NCBI GenBank assembly: GCA_913055675.1
Contig: CAJXKY010000016.1
Location: 1 to 45,899 of the forward strand
Length of the DNA: 45,899 nt
From: an uncultured Halanaerobiales bacterium
Lineage (GTDB): Bacteria; Bacillota; Halanaerobiia; Halanaerobiales; M55B127
Direction of reading: 5' to 3'
The notes under the pieces are model-generated. The model had not been told where the DNA came from. It ran no database searches and worked only from the letters and a program-made list of their open reading frames with translations. Made by a program: the position numbers and the translations under genes. Every line of letters begins with the position of its first letter. Positions within the stretch are counted from its first letter, which is position 1. This document shows, one piece after another, positions 1-7,676 of the stretch.

Positions 1-2
1 TA

Positions 3-78
3 CACCTCCATAATCGTTTTTATTTTCACAATATTATAATAACATAATCATGATTATATATCAACCATGATTGTGAAA
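3..78 (-). promoter_or_regulatory. Promoter, nested operator and ribosome-binding site of a gene beyond the left edge
   Basis: On the minus strand TTGATA (64-59), a 17-base spacer and TATTAT (41-36) form a sigma-A-like promoter, and GGAGGTG at 9-3 is a ribosome-binding site whose start codon lies just outside the window. The spacer holds a perfect 14-base palindrome, ATAATCATGATTAT (44-57). Around it, and centred on the same point, lie inverted arms TTTCACAAT (24-32) and ATTGTGAAA (70-78). This nested symmetry looks like a repressor site. Fur-family or Rex-type binding are both possible from the half-sites, but I cannot assign it. Confidence 0.5.
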
Positions 79-176
79 TAATTATTGTTTAATCAATAGA
101 ACCTTGTTATATCAGTGATCATATCTTATAAATATTATATATAATATTCAGAATTATTATATTTTTATAAAAAAAG

Positions 177-210
177 AGCAAGTTCCCCTAAAAAATTAGG
201 TGAACTTGCT
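177..210 (-). terminator. Rho-independent terminator after the SHOCT gene
   Basis: AGCAAGTTC pairs with GAACTTGCT, and inner CCTAA pairs with TTAGG. On the minus strand the hairpin is followed by a run of seven T. It ends the transcript carrying the SHOCT-domain gene. The rest of the first 321 bases holds only AT-rich sequence and the promoter of the off-window gene. Confidence 0.85.
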
Positions 211-321
211 TAAAATTAAATGAAAAAATTCATTTAATAACTTCTAATACTAAATTTATATATTTTAGGTTATGCTATTTTCATATTGAATATTGTAAAA
301 TATGACAAAATTAAATTCTCT

Positions 322-555
322 TTATCTTCTATTTTTCAATGTATCTAAAATTTCATTTAGTTCTGTTTTGGTTATTTCTCCTTTAGCATATCTTTGTCTT
401 GCCATCTCTTCTGCTTTCTTATTCTCACTATAATTATTAACATAACTAAAATTTTCTCTTGAATAGTTATTTTTACTATTGTTATTAAACAAAAAGAAAA
501 CTATAATTAATACTATCAATAAAATGAACAACAAAAATCCTCCTCCCCCCATCAT
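322..555 (-). CDS. Small membrane protein with C-terminal SHOCT domain
   Basis: This 77-residue protein has one N-terminal membrane helix (about residues 6-24, preceded by a run of glycines), a polar Asn/Ser-rich linker, and a C-terminal SHOCT motif (about 47-75, with RYAKGEIT and the EIL..L pattern). SHOCT domains are short oligomerisation or tethering modules at the ends of small membrane proteins; their function is poorly known. The ribosome-binding site (TAGGT) is weak. It lies 124 bases downstream of the DUF305 gene on the same strand with no clear terminator between, so the two may be co-transcribed. SHOCT proteins are often found near metal-stress genes, which fits the neighbour, but that is inference. 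Confidence 0.75.
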   Translation of the reverse strand: MMGGGGFLLFILLIVLIIVFFLFNNNSKNNYSRENFSYVNNYSENKKAEEMARQRYAKGEITKTELNEILDTLKNRR

Positions 556-679
556 ATTAACTACCTAAATATATTAATTTCTTTTTGGTTTTTCATATGT
601 TTTACTAGATTAATTAAAAAATAATATATAAATATGAAAATAATATGAATAATAGATGAATGATCTTCAATTATTTAAG

Positions 680-1228
680 TTAATACCAGGTTCCAAGCCA
701 TTCTCTCATTTGAAAAATCTCATTTCTTTGATTGGTTCTTATACTTAAGGCTAGTTCATATATTTCTTCGTGCTGTGCTAATCCTTTCACTATTAACTGT
801 TGAGACATCATAACAGCTGACATATGAGGAAAAATCATATCTTGTAAAAATACTTGATCTAGTTTTGCACCTTTTATATTTTCATCATCCCACATCATTG
901 CCTGATATTCATAATCGTTATCCCAATCTACATACCATTTATCGATCCAACTCCTCATTTGTTCTATCTCTCTACTTTGATTTTCTATAATTCTTTCAGC
1001 AAATTCTTTCATTGTTTTACGATTAGTTTTTTCTTTTAATATTTTTGCAGTATAAACTGCTTCTTCATGGTGTGGAATCATTTTAATTAAAAATTCATAT
1101 TCACTATTTACAGATTCCATCATATGTCCGTTCCCTATTGATCCCATTCCAGGTTGGGCTAATACACTATTACCTGCAAAACCAAATATTAAAAATAGGA
1201 TAAATAATACACTTATATATTTAAACAT
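680..1228 (-). CDS. Secreted DUF305 domain protein, probably metal-related
   Basis: The start is ATG at 1228, placed 7 bases after AGGAGG; the upstream in-frame extension would run through the operator. The 182-residue product begins with a signal peptide (about 1-24, hydrophobic core then AQP). The rest is a DUF305 four-helix region with the typical His/Met signatures, MIPHHEEAV near residue 50 and FPHMSAVMMSQ near 136, which are plausible metal ligands. DUF305 proteins such as cyanobacterial CopM bind copper outside the cytoplasm. The CsoR-like operator in front supports control by a metal or sulfur species. Function beyond this is inference. Confidence 0.8.
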   Translation of the reverse strand: MFKYISVLFILFLIFGFAGNSVLAQPGMGSIGNGHMMESVNSEYEFLIKMIPHHEEAVYTAKILKEKTNRKTMKEFAERIIENQSREIEQMRSWIDKWYVDWDNDYEYQAMMWDDENIKGAKLDQVFLQDMIFPHMSAVMMSQQLIVKGLAQHEEIYELALSIRTNQRNEIFQMREWLGTWY

Positions 1229-1250
1229 AATTTTCCTCCTAAGTATTTCA

Positions 1251-1319
1251 ACTTTATTTAAATATACCCCCATTGGGTATATTTAAATAAAGTATACCAC
1301 TCAGGTTTATTTTTGTCAA
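1251..1319 (-). promoter_or_regulatory. Promoter with CsoR-like operator in a perfect 19-bp inverted repeat
   Basis: TTGACA (1319-1314), 17 bases, then TATACT (1296-1291) is a near-consensus promoter for the DUF305 gene. Overlapping the -10 box and the predicted start site is an inverted repeat with two perfect 19-base arms (1251-1269 and 1275-1293) and a 5-base centre. The core ATACCC-CCATT-GGGTAT resembles operators of CsoR/RcnR-type repressors (copper, nickel or sulfide sensors). Binding here would block transcription start. Confidence 0.8.
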
Positions 1320-1354
1320 AGTATATGATGAATAGATTATTATACAACTTAAAA

Positions 1355-1376
1355 AAGGCCTGAATTAACAGGCCTT
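1355..1376 (-). terminator. Terminator after rocD
   Basis: AAGGCCTG pairs with CAGGCCTT around a 6-base loop, followed on the minus strand by a T-run. It closes the rocD transcript and separates it from the DUF305 promoter. Confidence 0.9.
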
Positions 1377-1413
1377 ATAATAATAATATACATCTTTAAT
1401 TTTAGTTAATTAA

Positions 1414-2601
1414 TTAAAATACCTTCTTTATTCTTCTTACAGCTTCATCAATCTCTTCTTTATTTATAATCAATGGTGGTAAAGTTCTAATTATATTACC
1501 ATGGGTTTCTTTAACTAATACTCCATTTTTCTTTAATTTTTTACAGTATGGACGGGCTTTTTCTTCCAACTCAATTCCAATAAATAACCCTCTACCTCTA
1601 ATTTCTTTAATCACTGAGTTGTCAATCTCTTTTAGTTTTTTAAGTAAATATTCACCCATTTTTCTGGAATTCTCGACCATATCTTCTTCTTCAAGTAATT
1701 CTATCGCCCTTTTAGCAACTGCAGAACCTAATGGATTACCACCAAATGTAGAACCATGTGAACCCGGATCAAATACTTCCATAATTTCTTTATCTGCTCC
1801 TACTGCAGAAACAGGAAATACTCCTCCACCTAATGCTTTACCAAGTATATAAACGTCAGGAGTTACATTTTCCCAATCACAACCAAACATTTCTCCAGTC
1901 CGACCGAAACCGGTTTGAACTTCATCTGCCATGAATAATACATTATTTTCTTGACAAACCTCATATGCTTCTTGCAAATATCCTTCAGGAGGTATTATAA
2001 TACCGCCTTCTCCCTGAATTGGTTCTACTAAAAAGGCCGCAGTATTTGGATTAATTGCGTCTTTAAGTTTTTCTACGCTGCCATATTCAATAACTTTAAA
2101 ACCAGGTACATAGGGACCATAACCATCACGTGATGTTTCAGAAGTACTAAAAGTTATGATTGATATTGCCCTACCGTGAAAATTATTAGAACAGGTAATA
2201 ATCTCTGCTTTGTTTTCCGGGATGCCTTTTTTATAATATCCCCAACGTCTTGCCATTTTTAAAGCAGTTTCAACTGCTTCTGTACCTGTATTCATTGGTA
2301 AAAACATATCCTTACCTGTAACATCAGCCAATTTTTCATAAAATGTACCTAATCGATTATTATAAAATGCCCTGGATGTTAGGGCTAACTTTTCAGATTG
2401 TTCTTTTAAGGTTTTAATAATTTCAGGATGACTATGTCCATGACTAACTGCTGAATAACTACTTAACATATCAATATATCGATTACCCTCTGGGTCTTCA
2501 ACCCAAATTCCTTCTGCTTTGGAAATAACGATTGGTAATGGATTATAATTGTTTGCACCATACTTATCTTCTAATGAAATAATCTCTTCACTTCTTCTCA
2601 C
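1414..2601 (-). CDS. rocD: Ornithine aminotransferase (ornithine--oxo-acid transaminase)
   Basis: This class III pyridoxal-phosphate aminotransferase transfers the delta-amino group of ornithine to 2-oxoglutarate, giving glutamate semialdehyde and glutamate. It links arginine and ornithine breakdown to proline and glutamate. The 395 residues match the usual length. Visible features are [12 protein letters not shown] near the N-terminus (typical of RocD), the MNTGTEAVE phosphate-binding region (103-111), the [11 protein letters not shown] motif (226-236) and the PLP lysine in ILGKALGGG (Lys255). AAGGAGG precedes the GTG/ATG region of the start. It lies 129 bases downstream of an IclR regulator on the same strand, its likely controller, and beside the glycine reductase operon, which suits an amino-acid fermenter. 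Confidence 0.92.
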   Translation of the reverse strand: MRRSEEIISLEDKYGANNYNPLPIVISKAEGIWVEDPEGNRYIDMLSSYSAVSHGHSHPEIIKTLKEQSEKLALTSRAFYNNRLGTFYEKLADVTGKDMFLPMNTGTEAVETALKMARRWGYYKKGIPENKAEIITCSNNFHGRAISIITFSTSETSRDGYGPYVPGFKVIEYGSVEKLKDAINPNTAAFLVEPIQGEGGIIIPPEGYLQEAYEVCQENNVLFMADEVQTGFGRTGEMFGCDWENVTPDVYILGKALGGGVFPVSAVGADKEIMEVFDPGSHGSTFGGNPLGSAVAKRAIELLEEEDMVENSRKMGEYLLKKLKEIDNSVIKEIRGRGLFIGIELEEKARPYCKKLKKNGVLVKETHGNIIRTLPPLIINKEEIDEAVRRIKKVF

Positions 2602-2730
2602 TACTCAATTCCTCCTTTTTGTGTTTTATTAAAATAATATTAATGCTAATTATATACTACTTTCTACTCAATACTCTCTACAATAAGTCTCACTTTGAAC
2701 CTATCACCTCCACTAAATACTTAGAAAAAA

Positions 2731-3507
2731 TTAAGCAAACTCTAACATATTGATCTTTCTTGATATTTCATCCGCAGAATTTACAATAAGATCAATAGTT
2801 TTCTCTAAACCATTAGATTTAATTCTGTCTTCAGGTCCTACTAAACTCAAACCATATAATAGGTTTCCTTCTTCATCTAAAATTGGAGCACCTATACCTA
2901 TTGCCCCTTTATCAACTTCTCCCCAACTGATTACATAACCCTGGTTTCGAATTTCTTTAAGTTCTTCTCTTATCTTTTCTTGATCTGTAGTTGAATTGGC
3001 TGTATAGCTTTCTAATTCTTTTTTTAGTACTCTATTGATTTCATCTTGTTCTGCATAAGCTAAAAGAATTTTACCGGTTGCTCCACAATGTAGGGGAGTT
3101 GTATGACCAGGTTTAGATGTTACTTTAATTGCATTTTTCGTATCAATCTTTTCGATGCAGACACCACCAATATTGGTATAAACCGAAAGTAAAACAGCTT
3201 CTCCAGTCAGATCTCGCAATTTCTTCATTTCTTCTAATGCTGCATCTTTATGGGTTACTTGATTTCTCATTCTATTGGCAATGTCCAATATTTTATACCC
3301 TAACCTATATTTTTTACTGTCTTCCTCTTGTATTAATAATTCTTCTTTTTTAAGTGTATTAACTAATCTATAAACAGTACTTTTATTAAGTTCTAAATCT
3401 CTAGCAATCTCAGATACTCCCAAATATTTAACCTGATTATCGAACAAATCTAAAATATTCACAGCTCTTTGAATAGAATGGATATAATTTTCGTTCTCAG
3501 TACTCAT
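2731..3507 (-). CDS. IclR-family transcriptional regulator
   Basis: The 258-residue protein has an N-terminal winged helix-turn-helix (about 8-70; AVNILDLF, then SEIARDLELNKSTVYRLV as the recognition region) and a C-terminal IclR effector domain (about 85-250; LLSVYTNIGG, HCGATGKILLAY, GIGAPI). IclR proteins sense small metabolites and usually repress or activate nearby catabolic genes. GGGAGG precedes ATG at good spacing. The gene sits between the grdB terminator and rocD and is transcribed toward rocD; its own promoter contains a likely operator. Targets could be rocD, itself, or amino-acid genes elsewhere. The effector cannot be read from sequence. Confidence 0.9.
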   Translation of the reverse strand: MSTENENYIHSIQRAVNILDLFDNQVKYLGVSEIARDLELNKSTVYRLVNTLKKEELLIQEEDSKKYRLGYKILDIANRMRNQVTHKDAALEEMKKLRDLTGEAVLLSVYTNIGGVCIEKIDTKNAIKVTSKPGHTTPLHCGATGKILLAYAEQDEINRVLKKELESYTANSTTDQEKIREELKEIRNQGYVISWGEVDKGAIGIGAPILDEEGNLLYGLSLVGPEDRIKSNGLEKTIDLIVNSADEISRKINMLEFA

Positions 3508-3540
3508 AAATCCAACCTCCCGGTTTATTGTTTATAATAG

Positions 3541-3587
3541 TGGAACGATGTTTCGTTATTATAATACATACTATATAAATTACTTAA
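3541..3587 (-). promoter_or_regulatory. iclR promoter with candidate IclR-type operator
   Basis: A TATAAT -10 box (3563-3558) with a weak TTAAGT -35 box (3587-3582, spacer 18) precedes iclR. Immediately downstream, GGAAC-GAT-GTTTC (3542-3554) is an imperfect palindrome of the type bound by IclR-family proteins such as KdgR (GAAAC-n3-GTTTC). Its position over the start region suggests autorepression. Confidence 0.5.
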
Positions 3588-3672
3588 TTCCTGCCTAAAT
3601 TTTAATTTTTTCATTAAATTATATAATATTTTATTAATCTCAATAATTATTAAATATACTTAAATAGAAAAA

Positions 3673-3701
3673 AAGGACTGCAAAAATTAACTGCAGTCCT
3701 T
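3673..3701 (-). terminator. Terminator of the glycine reductase operon
   Basis: AAGGACTGCA pairs with TGCAGTCCTT across a 9-base loop, followed by a T-run on the minus strand. It ends transcription right after grdB, so grdC and grdD are not part of this transcription unit. Confidence 0.92.
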
Positions 3702-3726
3702 TCAAATCTTCTAAATTTATTTTATT

Positions 3727-5034
3727 TTATTCAAATACTGTTTGTGTATCAATCGGAGTTTGAAGTGCGTCTAATGCCTTCTCAACTAAAACCTTTCTAA
3801 TTTCCTTCTGTTTAGCCTTCGCAAGTTTAGGATCTCCTAAGGGATGCGGTATAGCTACTGCTGGAATTATCCTATTTGCTCCAACAGTTTTGGAAATTGG
3901 TATTACTGTCGCAATGTGAACTACTGGAATACCTGCTCTTTCAATCTCTTTTACCATCGTTGCTCCGCAACGTGTGCAAGTACCTCAAGTAGAAGTGAGT
4001 ATGACAGCCTGAACTCCATCCTCCTGTAATTCTTGCGCAATTTCTTGTGCATATGCTTTTGCATTTGCCACAGATGTACCATTACCTACTGTTGAGTAAT
4101 AATAATCATGCAGTTTACCGATTTTACCATCGTTTTCCATATCTCTTAATACATCAACTGGTAAAACACAGTTAGGATCTTCGTTAGCGTATACTGGATC
4201 ATATCCACCATGAGCTGTTTCATGAGTTTCAGGTGTCATTTCATAGATCTCATCTATACTATATTTCCCATATTTTGATGCACTTGAAGATTCTATATGA
4301 TCGGGGTTACCTTTTGGTACAATACCTCCGGAAGTAACTAAGGCTATTTTGGCATCTTTAACATTTTCTAAAGGATCAACTGGATCTACTCTGTCAAAGT
4401 TAGGCATTGGATATTCTGATTTAAAATCTTTATCCTTTAGTTTAGCAACTAACATTTCTACAGCTCTTTTTGAACCTCTTTGATCTGCAAAAATATTTTT
4501 GCGAATTCCACGAGGTAAATATCCTTCTTCTTCAGGTAAACCTAACTCACCCTCTTTTTCAATATATGTTTTTACTAAATCTGCCATATTTGGTAAGGCA
4601 CTCCTCATACCGGCAGCAGAATCACTTGTTTCTACAAAATAGGCATATTGTTTATACATATCATAGCCAGGGTTTTCAGGATAAATCCCTGACACTACAG
4701 TTATACCTAATTCATAAGCAACTTCTGCAACACCACCGCAAGCCATTCCATAACGCCCAGCATTAAAAGCTGGCCCTGCAATGACCATATCAGGATTTAT
4801 TTCATTTAGCTTCTCTTTTATTGCAGCTTGGACTTCATCTTTGTTTTCATTGAAATAACTATCACCACAGATTATAGTTTTAACTATTTCTGCTTTATCT
4901 CCTAAAGCGTTATTAAAAGCATTGCCGGGCCCTATTGAGCCGTCTTCTACTTTCGGTGCAATATTTGCTTCTTCTTCGCCACCAATTTGTCCAAAGAATT
5001 GGTTTAAATAGTGGACAATTTTATATTTTGCCAT
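3727..5034 (-). CDS. grdB: Glycine reductase component B gamma subunit, selenoprotein GrdB
   Basis: GrdB is the selenocysteine subunit of substrate-specific component B, which binds glycine through the pyruvoyl subunit GrdE and passes the carboxymethyl group to GrdA. The frame is interrupted only by TGA at 3987-3985. Read as selenocysteine it gives a 435-residue protein with Sec350 in the motif STUGTCTRCGAT (UxxCxxC, with Cys353 and Cys356), exactly the GrdB active site. A GC-rich hairpin with a G in its loop starts 12 bases after the UGA. Without recoding the gene looks like two ORFs (349 and 76 residues). The start follows AGGGGGCG. It is the last gene of the grd operon, 30 bases after grdA. 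Confidence 0.95.
3958..3972 (-). promoter_or_regulatory. Bacterial SECIS hairpin of grdB
   Basis: CGTTGC-GGA-GCAACG is a perfect 6-bp stem with a G-containing 3-base loop, beginning 12 bases downstream of the in-frame UGA. This is the distance and shape expected for the SelB-recognised bacterial SECIS element. Confidence 0.75.
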
Positions 5035-5064
5035 TTAACATACGCCCCCTTTCATTGGGAACAA

Positions 5065-5535
5065 TTATTCGGTATATTCAGAATACATTTCCCTATATTT
5101 TTTAGTCTCGTCAATAATATCGTCAACATCTAAAACCATTTCCATCATTGATACCTGTTCATCATAGACCTCGGCATCAATTTCATCTTTAATTTCAGGT
5201 TCTAAAATATGGTAGCACGCGAGTCCTAACTGGACTCCTGCCAATGGACCTGCAAATGTAGGATCACCATTTGTTACTGTTTCACAGGCTAAGCCGGAAG
5301 CTTCTGCTTCTGCTCCACCTAAAATAATAACAAGGTTGTCCTTCCCGTGTTTTTCAGCTAAATCTTTAACACGTTGCTGATTTTCCAAGTCCATGGCGCC
5401 TGCGCTTGTTCAGACGAAACATTCAGTGGTTGTAAAAACAACTTCTGCGCCAGTTGTTTCTATACATTCTTCTATAGCTGGTCCGGGAACTCCGTCTCTA
5501 TCTCCCAGTATAGCAACTTTTTTATTTTCTAACAT
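5065..5535 (-). CDS. grdA: Glycine reductase component A, selenoprotein GrdA
   Basis: GrdA is the small acidic selenoprotein that takes the carboxymethyl group from component B as a carboxymethyl-selenoether and, with component C, releases acetyl phosphate. The true start is ATG at 5535 after GGAGG, giving a 156-residue product (the family is close to 157). The frame contains TGA at 5412-5410, read as Sec42 within ECFVUTSAGAM, so Cys39 and Sec42 form the known CxxU redox pair oxidised with each turnover and reduced by thioredoxin. A naive caller sees only the 109-residue C-terminal part. It lies between grdE (23 bases) and grdB. Confidence 0.96.
5386..5408 (-). promoter_or_regulatory. Possible SECIS element of grdA
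   Basis: Just downstream of the grdA UGA, CAAG can pair with CUUG around an inner GCG-CAGG-CGC hairpin. The element is weaker than the hairpins of grdB and selD, but its location is right for a bacterial SECIS. Confidence 0.45.
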
Positions 5536-5558
5536 TCTTTAGCACCTCCGTTAATTAT

Positions 5559-6845
5559 TTAATAACCTCTTGCAGTTAACTTATTAAATCCTAATTCGTT
5601 TGTGGAACCTGTAATTGCCTGAATTTCAACAGTAATACTGCCATCTTCTTCAATATTACCATCAAAGCCTCCGGCAATAACATTTGCTGTCTTTTTATAA
5701 CCGATTACTTTATCAAGTTTTGGTAATGTAATCACTTCATTAGCATTTCCAGCTGTTACAACTGCATCCGCTTTTGGATCTGCATCTGCTAAAGACTGTG
5801 AACTACCATCTCTTCCTGCATATTCATCAGTGATAAGTACAGTTTTTATTCCCTTATCTTCTAATTTTGTGCAATTCATGATAAGGTCTGCATCAGGATT
5901 ACCAAAACCTTCTTCAGAAACTATGGCTGCATCTAGACCCATTTGTTCTGCTAATTTAGCAGTATAACTTGAGGATCTTTCTTTATCAGCCAGTGTTACA
6001 TTTTCATTAGTTATTATAATACCGATGAAATTAAAGTCTTTCCCATGCCTTTCATAAAGATCTTCAATTATGGGATTGTTTTGATGAACATATGTAGCAT
6101 TTTTATCACAAGCAGAAACACAGTTTCCACTTATAATAGCACCATCCATAATCTCGGTTGGTGAAATAGTGGTTGGTAAGATTTCTTTTGCATCAACACC
6201 ATATACATAAGTATCATGCAGTAAACCCTGACTTTGTAGCATATAAACATAACCTACTTTGGGTAAATCAGGATACTGATTCGCTGCTTCATAAAATGGT
6301 TTGTTTTCATAGACATCTATTGTATCTGGTTCTACTTCTTTTGCTGCTTTAGCTAAATATGTTGAAGCCTTTAAGCCGACCATTCTTACAATCTCTTCAT
6401 GTTCATGTTGAGGAACATCATCTTTTACTTCACAGTTAATTACAATATTATTGAATTTAGAAAATGGAGTATATTCTGCTCCAGGTCCTTTCATATCAAT
6501 AATACCTTCCTGGAATCCAACAATATTTCCAGTAGTTACCACTGCACACCCTTTTAATGCTAATGTTCTACCAGAACCTACAATTTCTTCACTTGATAAA
6601 ACACCGGGGAAAACTCCACCGGATCCTTCGACCTTAATTCTAGGTTCGATTACATCCTTAACTGGTATAATACGAACACTATCGCCAGGTTTAACTAATT
6701 GAATATCAATTGATTCAATTTCATCGTTCCCATTAATATTTTTAAATAGTTCTTCTTTGTTAATGCTTAACACATTATTATTAATTTCTGTAGAATCCCC
6801 AAAATTGATATCATTAATTTGTACTTTACCTAATTCTAATTTCAC
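5559..6845 (-). CDS. grdE: Glycine reductase component B alpha/beta proprotein GrdE
   Basis: GrdE is the substrate-specific proprotein of glycine reductase component B. It is cleaved before an internal cysteine, which becomes a pyruvoyl group that forms a Schiff base with glycine. The 428 residues match the family, and the cleavage site is visible as SGNCVSACDKN with Cys242. The N-terminal half carries the GRTLALKGCAVVTTG region. The start codon is GTG at 6845 after AGGAGGG. Its pairing with grdB and grdA, and the glycine riboswitch upstream, favour glycine over sarcosine (GrdG) or betaine (GrdI) as substrate; that choice rests on family resemblance and context. Confidence 0.93.
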   Translation of the reverse strand: MKLELGKVQINDINFGDSTEINNNVLSINKEELFKNINGNDEIESIDIQLVKPGDSVRIIPVKDVIEPRIKVEGSGGVFPGVLSSEEIVGSGRTLALKGCAVVTTGNIVGFQEGIIDMKGPGAEYTPFSKFNNIVINCEVKDDVPQHEHEEIVRMVGLKASTYLAKAAKEVEPDTIDVYENKPFYEAANQYPDLPKVGYVYMLQSQGLLHDTYVYGVDAKEILPTTISPTEIMDGAIISGNCVSACDKNATYVHQNNPIIEDLYERHGKDFNFIGIIITNENVTLADKERSSSYTAKLAEQMGLDAAIVSEEGFGNPDADLIMNCTKLEDKGIKTVLITDEYAGRDGSSQSLADADPKADAVVTAGNANEVITLPKLDKVIGYKKTANVIAGGFDGNIEEDGSITVEIQAITGSTNELGFNKLTARGY

Positions 6846-6860
6846 AACTTCCCTCCTTTC

Positions 6861-7187
6861 TTAAGCCTGTTTATAATATTTATCAAGTACTTCTTCTATA
6901 TCTTCAGGCTCCAATTCATCACCACTAAGATGTTCTTGTTTCTCGCCATCTTCATAAAATACTATCGAGGGTAAGCCCAATACCTTCTGGCCAATAGCTA
7001 ATCTTCGATTACCTTTAATATTTAATTTAGCAAACTTTATCTTATCACCATATTCTTCTGCTAATTTTTCAATATCAGGCATTAAATCTAAACAAAGGTC
7101 ACAATTATCACTCCAATAATCTACAACCACAATTCCTTCTGAATCAAGAACCTCAGATTCAAAATTATCTTTATTAAGTTCAAGCAT
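6861..7187 (-). CDS. trxA: Thioredoxin of the glycine reductase operon
   Basis: The 108-residue thioredoxin-fold protein should deliver electrons to the Cys39/Sec42 pair of GrdA. The chosen ATG at 7187 follows a strong GGGGGTGAT; the longer in-frame reading to 7253 has no such site and would overlap grdX. The active site is DYWSDNCDLC, that is C-D-L-C instead of the classical C-G-P-C. Other thioredoxin landmarks are the cis-proline loop (LGLPSIVFYEDG) and the beta-alpha core. It sits between grdX (34 bases) and grdE (15 bases). No thioredoxin reductase is present next to it, unlike in many grd operons. Confidence 0.88.
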   Translation of the reverse strand: MLELNKDNFESEVLDSEGIVVVDYWSDNCDLCLDLMPDIEKLAEEYGDKIKFAKLNIKGNRRLAIGQKVLGLPSIVFYEDGEKQEHLSGDELEPEDIEEVLDKYYKQA

Positions 7188-7221
7188 TTGTATGATCACC
7201 CCCTTATTTAAAATAATAAAT

Positions 7222-7611
7222 TTAAGTATTTTTCTTGATTGACTGTATAGCACTTTCGATCAAAGAAAGATCAATAACTTGATAATCATCTAAAATTTTC
7301 TGTGACAAATTATTTATTTTAACTTTATTTTGCTCAAATTGTTTATATTTTTTAAAAGAATTTTCAAAATTTTTTAAAGAATCATAATCAAGTTCTTCGC
7401 CTTCTTTTAAAATGATAGTTCTGTAAGGATTCTGATAAGGTTTAATACTACCTGCTAAAGGATGAGTAACTAATATATATCCTTTATGAATTAAATCACG
7501 TGATGTAGTAAAAATTTTTTCTATTTTATCCAAGGATACTACGGAAATCTCTTCTTCTCTATAGTTTTGAATAACTTTTGGATTATTAGTAATCATAATA
7601 TAATTTTTCAT
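7222..7611 (-). CDS. grdX: GrdX family protein
   Basis: The 129-residue protein has the short N-terminal MITNNPKV segment, the YILVTHPLAGSIKPYQNPYRTIIL centre and a charged helical C-terminus, which I recognise as the GrdX family found at the head of glycine, sarcosine and betaine reductase operons. Its function is unknown; no catalytic motif, membrane segment or cysteine pair is visible. AAGGAGAT precedes the ATG. It is the first gene after the glycine riboswitch terminator, so it is the first product made when glycine is plentiful. Confidence 0.85.
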   Translation of the reverse strand: MKNYIMITNNPKVIQNYREEEISVVSLDKIEKIFTTSRDLIHKGYILVTHPLAGSIKPYQNPYRTIILKEGEELDYDSLKNFENSFKKYKQFEQNKVKINNLSQKILDDYQVIDLSLIESAIQSIKKNT

Positions 7612-7640
7612 AATTATCTCCTTTTTATAAACTAAAAAAA

Positions 7641-7676
7641 GACAGAATAGTAATGATAGACCATTACTACTCTGTC
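7641..7676 (-). terminator. Riboswitch-controlled terminator upstream of grdX
   Basis: A 15-bp stem (7641-7655 with 7662-7676, one G-U wobble) with a 6-base loop is followed by seven T on the minus strand. It starts within a few bases of the end of the second glycine aptamer. This is the expression platform: glycine binding should prevent its formation and switch the operon on. Confidence 0.88.

Noticed and set aside
131-148. Perfect 18-base palindrome AATATTATATATAATATT
   Set aside because: It is made only of A and T in a very AT-rich intergenic stretch, so it has little information; chance is a sufficient explanation.
3727-3957. Separate small CDS downstream of grdB
   Set aside because: It is the C-terminal part of grdB after the in-frame UGA; the frame, motif and hairpin show one selenoprotein.
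3844-4029. Plus-strand ORF of 61 residues over the grdB selenocysteine site
   Set aside because: It is a shadow of grdB on the opposite strand, with no ribosome-binding site and odd composition.
5065-5394. Stand-alone 109-residue GrdA
   Set aside because: The true gene starts at 5535 and reads through the UGA at 5412-5410; the shorter form lacks the redox motif and the ribosome-binding site.
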